NCBI GenBank assembly: GCA_934433485.1
Contig: CAKRZR010000005.1
Span: 62,001-126,000 of the forward strand
From: an uncultured Eubacteriales bacterium
GTDB taxonomy: Bacteria > Bacillota > Clostridia > Oscillospirales > CAG-272
Length of the DNA stretch: 64,000 nucleotides
Direction: 5' to 3'
Position 1 is the first letter of the stretch. Each line of letters starts with the position of its first letter. The translations under genes and the position numbers were made by a program. This document shows positions 57,731 to 64,000 of this stretch, in pieces. The notes beneath the pieces were generated by a model. The model was not told the DNA's origin. It saw nothing but the letters and a program-made list of their open reading frames with translations, and ran no database searches.

Positions 57731-59554
57731 ATGAAAAAACACATTTTGCCGTTCGCGGTGCTTGCCGCCCTGACGCTTGCCATATTGCTGCCGGGCACCG
57801 TATCCGCCGCGGGAAACCATGACTGCGATGAGCTGTTGGAGGATGCGTATGACGCCCTTTCTACTGCACTCAAGGATGAATGGATGTCCTCACCAATTTT
57901 CATACCCGTAAACGAGTTTACGGGATCGAAATATGGCCCTTATATCGGTACGACCGCATGGGAAATTGATTCAAATTTTGACGATACCAATGTAATCAAG
58001 TATATGCGCAGATACCTCGATACCGAATATGCGGATGTGGAGCTGACGATTGCAAATGTAATCGGATATTGTGATGAGGAAAGCAGTTATGCGGTGATTG
58101 ATGAAAACGGGGATATCCATTATGATGCCGTAAGCGAGGATAATGAGAATTACAATTACGATATAGATATCAATTATTATGTAACATGCGACGGAGAACA
58201 ATATGAGGTGTCCTTTGTGCTTTCCTGTGGACACATCACCTATGACGATACCATCGATTGCGTCTTTGTTGTTCCGAAACACCTGACATCTCGTATGGAA
58301 CGACTCCATATGGCGGCGGATTACGCGCTTGCAAGTGCTGCTATTCCGGCTACGGTAACGAAAGATATCTCACTGCCGAACCTGAGAGCGGATGATAGCA
58401 CAGCTGAAGATTACTATGGTTTCCGGTGGAGCGATTTTATAATCAATACCACATGGACAAGTGACCATCCGGAGGTGATTTCCAATTCCGGTAAGGTTAC
58501 GCTGCCGTTGGAAACCACCACGGTAACGCTTACACTTACCGCCTCTTATAATGAAGATTATTACGAGATTGCAGACTACCTCCTTGATCCCGGTCCGTTC
58601 GGCGACGATGAAGTGCGTACCGTAACCGTCACCGTACCGGGCGTGGGGCATACCGTCACCGTAGCGGACAGCTACGCGACCGAGAGCGGCGCTGGTATGT
58701 ACAAATCCGGCGACACCGTCTCGCTCCACGCGGGTGAGAGAGCGCATTATGTGTTCACCGGCTGGCGCTCCTCCGATGCAGGTGTGACCTTTGCCGACGC
58801 GACCGATCCGGACACCACATTTGTCATGCCGAACGGCGACGTTTCCGTAACAGCGACCTGGCGCGCTATGACGATTTTTGAGGATCCGCAGGAATTTCCG
58901 TATTTCTACGGCAGACCGGAGTACACCACCGCACCCAAGGAAAACAAAAAGGACAACGAAAATCCATCCACAGATGTAAATCCGCCTGCGCAGGAGACGA
59001 CGCTTCCCTTTGTCGATGTAGCCGACAGCGATCCCTTTGCGGCGGATGTGCGATTCTGCTATGACCGCGGACTGTTGGAGGGTATGGCGGCGGATACATT
59101 CTCCCCGAACGACAGCATGACCCGCGCGATGCTCGTCACCGTTCTGTGGCGCATGGAAAACGAGCCGGTCGTCAATTACGCGATAACGTTCACGGATGTG
59201 CCGGAGGGCGAATGGTACAGTGAGGCGATCCGTTGGGCATTTTCCGAGAAAATCATACAAGGCTACGACAACGGCGCATTCGGCACCGAAGATCCAATCA
59301 CCCGCGAGCAGTTTTTTACGATCCTGTATCGATACGCGAACGACCGCGGATACGATCTGACGGCAGGCGGCATGGCGATCCGGGAATACGACGATTGCGA
59401 GACGATTTCCGCGTATGCCTCCGACGCTATGGTCTGGGCAGTGAACATGGGACTGGTTCCGCCGCGGGATGGACTGCTTGCGCCGCAGAAAACGATTCTG
59501 CGCTATGAAATCGCGATCAGTCTGCACGCGTTCTGCACAGCCTACGACCTGTAA
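57731..59554 (+). CDS. S-layer-homology surface protein with Ig-like and InlB-type modules
   Basis: The 607-residue protein has a signal peptide (about 1-26). A novel acidic N-terminal region (about 27-190) is rich in Asp, Tyr and Glu. An atypical bacterial Ig-like module follows (about 205-300; WTSDHPEVISNSGKVTLP), then an InlB-type repeat (about 305-380; FTGWRSS to VSVTATW), a Pro/Asn/Thr linker and three SLH repeats (about 425-605; FVDVADSDPFAADVRFCYDRGLLEG, then FTDVPEGEWYSEAIRWAF). The SLH repeats tether it to secondary wall polymers. ATG 57731 follows AGAAGGAG. The leader ahead of it suggests riboregulation. Confidence 0.88.
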   Translation: MKKHILPFAVLAALTLAILLPGTVSAAGNHDCDELLEDAYDALSTALKDEWMSSPIFIPVNEFTGSKYGPYIGTTAWEIDSNFDDTNVIKYMRRYLDTEYADVELTIANVIGYCDEESSYAVIDENGDIHYDAVSEDNENYNYDIDINYYVTCDGEQYEVSFVLSCGHITYDDTIDCVFVVPKHLTSRMERLHMAADYALASAAIPATVTKDISLPNLRADDSTAEDYYGFRWSDFIINTTWTSDHPEVISNSGKVTLPLETTTVTLTLTASYNEDYYEIADYLLDPGPFGDDEVRTVTVTVPGVGHTVTVADSYATESGAGMYKSGDTVSLHAGERAHYVFTGWRSSDAGVTFADATDPDTTFVMPNGDVSVTATWRAMTIFEDPQEFPYFYGRPEYTTAPKENKKDNENPSTDVNPPAQETTLPFVDVADSDPFAADVRFCYDRGLLEGMAADTFSPNDSMTRAMLVTVLWRMENEPVVNYAITFTDVPEGEWYSEAIRWAFSEKIIQGYDNGAFGTEDPITREQFFTILYRYANDRGYDLTAGGMAIREYDDCETISAYASDAMVWAVNMGLVPPRDGLLAPQKTILRYEIAISLHAFCTAYDL

Positions 59555-59576
59555 TATAGGAAAACATGCAGTATCG

Positions 59577-59613
59577 AAAAGCCGTTTGTCGGAAACGAAC
59601 AGACGGCTTTTTT
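59577..59613 (+). terminator. terminator of the SLH gene
   Basis: AAAAGCCGTTTGT pairs with ACAGACGGCTTTT (one G-T), followed by a T-run. Confidence 0.75.
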
Positions 59614-59663
59614 ACGTAAAAAGGATAAAAACGCCGAAAAATCAAATTTTCATAAAAAGTATG

Positions 59664-59692
59664 TTGCATTTTTCCGCAGGTTCGACTATAAT
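59664..59692 (+). promoter_or_regulatory. promoter of the DUF6110-ATPase operon
   Basis: TTGCAT (59664-59669) and TATAAT (59687-59692), 17 bp apart. Confidence 0.7.
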
Positions 59693-59699
59693 ATTGATA

Positions 59700-59715
59700 C
59701 GGAGTACAGGCTCCG
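59700..59715. promoter_or_regulatory. CGGAG-N6-CTCCG dyad at the transcription start
   Basis: The inverted repeat lies 7-23 bp after the -10 box at the expected transcription start, a suitable place for a metal-sensing repressor or a leader hairpin. Confidence 0.4.
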
Positions 59716-59749
59716 AATTTCATCTACAATTCATTCAGGAGGATCAACT

Positions 59750-60091
59750 ATGAGCCTTGGTAAAATCGGACTGTTTGCGGCAGGACTTCTTTTCGGTACC
59801 GCCGGTATCAAAATTCTGACCAGCAAGGATGCGAAGAAGGTCTACACACACACCACCGCCGCCGTTCTCAGAGCAAAGGAAGACATCATGACTACGGTCA
59901 CAAACGTGAGAGAAAACGCTGGAGACATCGTAGCGGATGCCCGTGTAATCAACGATAAACGAAAAGCCGCTGCGAAAGCGGAGGTCATTGAGGACGATTG
60001 CACCTGTCCGTGCTGCGAGGAAGACGAAACTGCGGATACATGCTGCACGTCGGATGCACAAGCGAATATGGAAGATGCCTGTGACGAATGA
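59750..60091 (+). CDS. DUF6110-type small protein, metal-transport partner
   Basis: The 113-residue protein has one hydrophobic N-terminal helix with GLFAAGLLFGTAGIKILTS. The KDAKKVYTHTTAAVLRAKEDIM segment is typical of DUF6110 proteins found beside P1B-ATPases, and a Cys-rich acidic tail (CTCPCCEEDE, then TCCTSD) follows. The tail could bind the transported metal. It shares an operon with the ATPase (69-bp gap) and has an AGGAGG site. Confidence 0.82.
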   Translation: MSLGKIGLFAAGLLFGTAGIKILTSKDAKKVYTHTTAAVLRAKEDIMTTVTNVRENAGDIVADARVINDKRKAAAKAEVIEDDCTCPCCEEDETADTCCTSDAQANMEDACDE

Positions 60092-60159
60092 GCCGCAGGC
60101 GTTTTTGTTTCGAAAGTTAGTCTTGGTAAACTTTTTCCAACGAAAGGCAAGCGATTTTC

Positions 60160-62256
60160 ATGAAATGTACGATACTCCATGAATCGACAGGCAGAATGCG
60201 GGTGCGTTTTTCCTGCGGCAGCATGACCTTATCCGAGGCGGATCTCGCGGAATATTGGCTGCGGGAGGTACCCGGCGTGCAGTCGGTGCGTGTATTTGAC
60301 CGGACAGGCGACGCGGTGATCCACTACACCGGAAAACGGACGGCAGTGATCGCGTCTCTCGCCGGATTCTCGTTTGCAAAAGCGAAAAAACGGGATCTGG
60401 TACCGGAGCATACGCCGCGTGCGCTCAATCGGGAGTTTGAGGACAAGCTGGTGGGCGTCGTGCTGCGCCGTACAATATCCAAAGCATTTCTGCCGTATCC
60501 CATCCGCGCGTTTCTCGCCGTGTGCAAATCGTTCCGGTACATCCGGGCAGGTCTGGCGGCACTCGCAAAGGGCAAGCTCACGGTGGCGGTTCTCGACGCG
60601 ACGGCAGTCACGGTATCTCTCCTGCGCGGAGACTTCGGAACAGCCGGCAGCGTCATGTTCATGCTGCACATCGGCGAGCTTCTCGAAGATTGGACGCACA
60701 AAAAATCCGTTGCCGATCTCGCGGACGCCATGTCCCTCCACGTGGACAAAGTGTGGAAAACCGACGGTGAAACGGAAACGCTCGTACCGGTCAATACCGT
60801 GGCAGTCGGCGACCGGATCGTGGTGCGCACAGGCGGCATGATCCCGCTAGACGGCGTGGTTTTCTCCGGTGATATGACAGTCAACCAGTCGTCGATGACG
60901 GGTGAATCGCTCCCTGTGGCGAAGAAGGCTGGCAGCTATGTCTACGCCGGCTCCGTTGTGGAGGAAGGCGAGTGCATCGTTACCGTTGATAAAGCGTCAG
61001 GCACCGGACGATATGACAGAGTCGTGCGTATGATCGAGGAGTCGGAAAAGCTCAAATCCCAGACGGAGGACAAGGCGTACCGTCTGGCGGACAGGCTTGT
61101 GCCGTACACCTTTGCCGGGTGCGCGCTGGTCTATCTCCTGACCCGCAACGTCACAAAAATGCTTTCGGTGCTGATGGTCGATTTCTCGTGCGCCTTAAAG
61201 CTGTCCATGCCGATCGCGGTGCTGTCTGCGATGCGGGAATGCAGCACACACCACATTTCCGTAAAGGGCGGACGGTTTCTGGAAGCGGCGGCACAGGCGG
61301 ACACAATCGTATTCGACAAAACGGGCACGCTCACCTACGCCAACCCGACCGTAGTGGATGTCGTTCCCTTCGGCGGACACGATGCGGAAAATATGCTGCG
61401 GCTGGCGGCTTGTCTGGAAGAGCATTACCCGCACTCCATGGCAAACGCCGTAGTCGAGGAGGCAAAACGGCGCGGACTATCCCACGCGGAATACCATTCG
61501 TGTGTGGAATACGTCGTCGCGCACGGCATATCCAGTGCCGTCAATGGGCAAAAGGTCGTCATCGGCAGCGCGCACTTTGTCTTTGAGGACGAGGGCTGCG
61601 TGATCCCCGAGGGCGAGAAAGAAAAGTTCGACGCGCTGCCGCCGCAGTATTCGCACCTGTATCTCTGCATCTCCGGTACCCTTGCCGCCGTAATCTGCAT
61701 TTTCGATCCGCTGCGGGAGGACGCCGCCGGCGCCATCGACGCGCTTCATGACTGCGGCATCTGCCAGGTTGTGATGATGACCGGCGACAACGTAAAGACA
61801 GCGCAGTCCATTGCACGCGCGGTCGGTGTGGACGACTTCCACGCGGAGGTTCTTCCGGAGGACAAAGCGGCGTACATCCAAAAGGCGCGCGCCGCCGGAC
61901 ACACCGTCATGATGGTCGGAGACGGCGTGAACGATTCCCCGGCATTGTCGGAAGCGGACGTCGGCATTTCGGTCAGCACCGGCGCCGCGATTGCCCGTGA
62001 GATCGCGGATGTGACAATCTCCTCCGAATATCTCTACGAGATCGTGACATTCCGGCAGCTGAGCGAAGCGCTGATGGATCGCATCCACCGCAACTACCGC
62101 TTCATCGTCGGCTTCAACCTGCTGCTCATCGTTTTGGGCGTGTCCGGCGTGATCGTCCCGACCACCTCGGCAATGCTCCACAACGCGTCCACGCTCGCAA
62201 TCGGGTTGAAGAGCATGACGAATCTGCTGCCGGAGGACACGGAGCAGGCGGAATAA
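60160..62256 (+). CDS. P1B-type heavy-metal-transporting ATPase
   Basis: The 698-residue pump has a cytosolic N-terminal domain of HMA-like shape without a CxxC (about 1-70), membrane helices, the TGES actuator (247-250), the phosphorylation site DKTGT (386-390), the HYPHSMANA segment in the HP-motif position, and GDGVNDSPAL. The membrane metal site reads DFSCALKLSMP (341-351) instead of CPC, so copper is unlikely; Zn, Co, Mn or another metal is possible. It is probably an exporter working with the upstream Cys-rich DUF6110 protein. Confidence 0.92.
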   Translation: MKCTILHESTGRMRVRFSCGSMTLSEADLAEYWLREVPGVQSVRVFDRTGDAVIHYTGKRTAVIASLAGFSFAKAKKRDLVPEHTPRALNREFEDKLVGVVLRRTISKAFLPYPIRAFLAVCKSFRYIRAGLAALAKGKLTVAVLDATAVTVSLLRGDFGTAGSVMFMLHIGELLEDWTHKKSVADLADAMSLHVDKVWKTDGETETLVPVNTVAVGDRIVVRTGGMIPLDGVVFSGDMTVNQSSMTGESLPVAKKAGSYVYAGSVVEEGECIVTVDKASGTGRYDRVVRMIEESEKLKSQTEDKAYRLADRLVPYTFAGCALVYLLTRNVTKMLSVLMVDFSCALKLSMPIAVLSAMRECSTHHISVKGGRFLEAAAQADTIVFDKTGTLTYANPTVVDVVPFGGHDAENMLRLAACLEEHYPHSMANAVVEEAKRRGLSHAEYHSCVEYVVAHGISSAVNGQKVVIGSAHFVFEDEGCVIPEGEKEKFDALPPQYSHLYLCISGTLAAVICIFDPLREDAAGAIDALHDCGICQVVMMTGDNVKTAQSIARAVGVDDFHAEVLPEDKAAYIQKARAAGHTVMMVGDGVNDSPALSEADVGISVSTGAAIAREIADVTISSEYLYEIVTFRQLSEALMDRIHRNYRFIVGFNLLLIVLGVSGVIVPTTSAMLHNASTLAIGLKSMTNLLPEDTEQAE

Positions 62257-62259
62257 TTC

Positions 62260-62321
62260 TACAAAAAAATACCGCTGTATTTTCCGGAACAACCGGAGAG
62301 ATACAGTGGTATTTTTTTGTA
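62260..62321. terminator. bidirectional terminator after the ATPase gene
   Basis: TACAAAAAAATACCGCTGTAT (62260-62280) and its near-complement at 62301-62321 form a 21-bp stem with one G-T pair. It also lies downstream of the leftward IMPase gene. Confidence 0.75.
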
Positions 62322-62365
62322 AAGGATGCGCCATACAGAGCGAATATATGGTTTTCAGCGCAAGC

Positions 62366-63190
62366 TCAATCGTATATTGCGTTTCCCGCATTCTGCCGCA
62401 GAATGTCTTTTTGCAGCACCTCTGCGACGGTTTCAGGATTTCCGGCAAGCACGGGGCATGGGTGATCAAAGGCAAGCGGAGAGCCGTCGAAGGTTCCGAT
62501 CACGCCGCCCGCTTCCTCGATGATAAGCGAACCTGCCGCGTAATCCCACGGTGAGAGGAGATATTCAAAGAACACATCCCCGCGTCCGGCGGCAATGGCG
62601 CATAGATCCAGCGCGGCGGAACCGGAGCGGCGGATGTCCCGACAGCACTGAAACAGGGACCAAAGCGATGCAAACGTCGCCTTGCCGAGCCGGTCACGGT
62701 AATAAGGAGAGGTACCAAAGAGACACAGACCATCCGAAAGTGCACGGGTACTCACGTGGATTCGCTTTTCCGCGCCGTCTCGCACCAGATACGCACCGCC
62801 GCCGCGAACCGCGTAGAACAGCTCATCCGCGTATGGATTGTAAACAGCGCCATAAACCATCGTCCCCCGATCGCAGGCGCCGACGGAGATCGCGCTGTAG
62901 CGGCAATTCTCCATGAAATTGGTCGTCCCGTCGATGGGATCCACGATGAGGGTGCGGCCGCCCGCGATTTTTCCCGGATGTGTGTCGGCGGATTCCTCTC
63001 CGAGCATATCCCAATCCGGCAGGGCTTTGGCAAACGACACACGCAGGAATTGTTCTGTGCGGATGTCGTAATCGGTCACGAAATTCTGCGCGCCGGACTT
63101 GGCATGGGTCGCGTTCTCCGGACGATCGGCGGACAGCATGATCTCGCTCGCTGCACGCAGTATCGTTGGAATTGTGGTAAAATCGTACAT
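62366..63190 (-). CDS. inositol-monophosphatase-family phosphatase
   Basis: The 274-residue protein has the IMPase/FIG metal motifs: GEES (64-67), DPIDGTTNF (84-92; Asp84, Asp87) and a late WDYAAGSLIIEEAGG. It hydrolyses a sugar or inositol phosphate with Mg2+; members include SuhB, CysQ and FBPase-IV. ATG 63190 overlaps the stop of the preceding gene (TAATG), showing translational coupling. Confidence 0.9.
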   Translation of the reverse strand: MYDFTTIPTILRAASEIMLSADRPENATHAKSGAQNFVTDYDIRTEQFLRVSFAKALPDWDMLGEESADTHPGKIAGGRTLIVDPIDGTTNFMENCRYSAISVGACDRGTMVYGAVYNPYADELFYAVRGGGAYLVRDGAEKRIHVSTRALSDGLCLFGTSPYYRDRLGKATFASLWSLFQCCRDIRRSGSAALDLCAIAAGRGDVFFEYLLSPWDYAAGSLIIEEAGGVIGTFDGSPLAFDHPCPVLAGNPETVAEVLQKDILRQNAGNAIYD

Positions 63191-63924
63191 TATGGTATAT
63201 CTCCCCTCTTGCCTATGACCCGTATCCCGCCGCAATCCGCCAGTCCGGGCGTTTCGCACAGCACACATTCCGCGATCCCACGCGACATACAATACGCATG
63301 CACCGCGGTCAGTGCCGGTGCGTCCGGTATGCCGAACCAATACAGTGTATCCACGACCAGACCGCACGCGCCGCCGGGAAATCCACAGCTGTAACCGGGC
63401 AGCGCAATCGAAAACGGCGCGAGTGGGAAAACCGAGATCCCAGGCAATCCGACAGCGGCGTGCAGGATCGATGGATCGGCGGTAAACAGTGCGTCACCCA
63501 GCACAATCGCGGAGCAGGCGGCATATCCCTGGCGCACCGACACCGGCGTATACCCTGCCCGCCGTGCGCATTCCACAATACCGGACGCCAGCGTATCGGT
63601 TCTTGCAAACAGATACCGTCCGCAGACTACCCCGTTGTACGCGGCGTCGGCGGGATACGCGCTTCCGTGCGGCGTAGAAAGCGGACAAAGCGTCACACCG
63701 GCATCCGCGGCGATCTCGTCAAAGAAAGCGGCGTTTGCCCGATAATACGTGTCCGGCAGAAAAAGATGTCCAGGCAGCGTACAGACCAACGTGTCCGGAT
63801 GATGACAGATCGGCACGGGCAGCGCGGGATCCGGCGGCAGAAAGCGGGCGCGCGGCAGTCGAGAGCGAATCACATCCTGCACCGACGGCGGCAGCGCAGA
63901 CGAAAAAAGCGGGATCTCCGGCAT
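63190..63924 (-). CDS. DUF6873-type GME-fold protein
   Basis: The 244-residue protein resembles the DUF6873 group of GME-fold (arginine-deiminase-like) proteins: HHPDTLVCTLPGHLFLPD near the N-terminus, YPADAAYNGVVCGRYLFARTD, and SVRQGYAACSAIVLGDALFTADPSI, then YSCGFPGGACGLV. The function is unknown. It is coupled to the phosphatase by a 1-nt overlap. The start region carries a T-rich hairpin immediately upstream. Confidence 0.7.
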   Translation of the reverse strand: MPEIPLFSSALPPSVQDVIRSRLPRARFLPPDPALPVPICHHPDTLVCTLPGHLFLPDTYYRANAAFFDEIAADAGVTLCPLSTPHGSAYPADAAYNGVVCGRYLFARTDTLASGIVECARRAGYTPVSVRQGYAACSAIVLGDALFTADPSILHAAVGLPGISVFPLAPFSIALPGYSCGFPGGACGLVVDTLYWFGIPDAPALTAVHAYCMSRGIAECVLCETPGLADCGGIRVIGKRGDIP

Positions 63925-63945
63925 AGACGAACCTCATAAAAGTCA

Positions 63946-63978
63946 AAAACGTCCGATAGGAGCCCTACCAGACGTTTT
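63946..63978 (-). terminator. terminator of an upstream leftward gene
   Basis: On the minus strand AAAACGTC and GACGTTTT (with TAGG/CCTA inside) form a stem ending in TTTTTGAC, 22 bp before the DUF6873-type start. It probably ends a gene beyond the right edge. Confidence 0.6.
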
Positions 63979-64000
63979 CAAGCGTATTCCAAAAATCAAA

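Overview
The window looks like chromosomal DNA of a Gram-positive, probably gut-associated member of the Clostridia (Bacillota). The supporting signs are strong AGGAGG-type ribosome sites, sigma-A-type promoters with almost invariably 17-bp spacers, lipobox lipoproteins with Thr/Glu/Ser-rich tethers, S-layer-homology surface proteins, and SpoVK-like and SpoIIQ-like proteins. Base composition is moderately GC-rich. I see no prophage, insertion sequence, CRISPR array or integrase, so this reads as core and niche-adaptation chromosome rather than a mobile island. The species cannot be named from the sequence alone.

Layout. 1-7430: a 5'-truncated solute-binding protein, a DUF3048 lipoprotein behind an operator-like dyad, an SLH-type surface protein with tandem Cys/His repeats, and a leftward operon fucU - AAA+ ATPase - GH43. 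7561-15615: a glutamine amidotransferase, then leftward genes for a second solute-binding lipoprotein, a GNAT acetyltransferase, a phosphosugar mutase, a degenerate prephenate-dehydratase-like protein and HtpG with a His/Cys-rich insert. 15790-21335: paaK plus an ACT-domain protein behind a long hairpin leader, a GH16 lipoprotein, a small secreted repeat protein divergent from an XRE regulator with an obvious operator, a tRNA cluster (Thr-Tyr-Thr) and a PocR/AraC regulator. 21380-37670: a glycan-utilisation region with a third and a fourth solute-binding lipoprotein, GH29 alpha-L-fucosidase, CE15 esterase, a CBM9-like surface protein, a TIM-barrel (DUF5696-like) hydrolase, a GH106-like hydrolase and a beta-helix (GH141-like) protein.

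37700-47200: a candidate small transcript/peptide, a methyltransferase, rplS with its leader, a transglutaminase-like protein, L-fucose isomerase, an M14-like protein lacking zinc ligands, a membrane protein and a trigger-factor-like lipoprotein. 47280-57230: a BspA-type leucine-rich surface protein, two convergent homologous XRE-TPR regulators, a 46-aa membrane protein, a frameshifted carboxyl methyltransferase, an ICMT-type methyltransferase, a PHP-domain pseudogene, a GH36/raffinose-synthase-type enzyme and an M23 (SpoIIQ-like) protein. 57230-64000: a DnaA-box cluster, a structured attenuator-like leader driving an SLH protein, a DUF6110 plus P1B-ATPase metal module, and an inositol-monophosphatase gene translationally coupled to a DUF6873-type gene.

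How it works together: four solute-binding lipoproteins (none with permease genes in the window) and several surface proteins would capture glycans. GH29, CE15, GH43, GH36-like, GH106-like and beta-helix enzymes mostly lack signal peptides, which suggests that imported oligosaccharides are trimmed in the cytoplasm. FucU and FucI then start L-fucose metabolism, although fucK and fucA are not present here.
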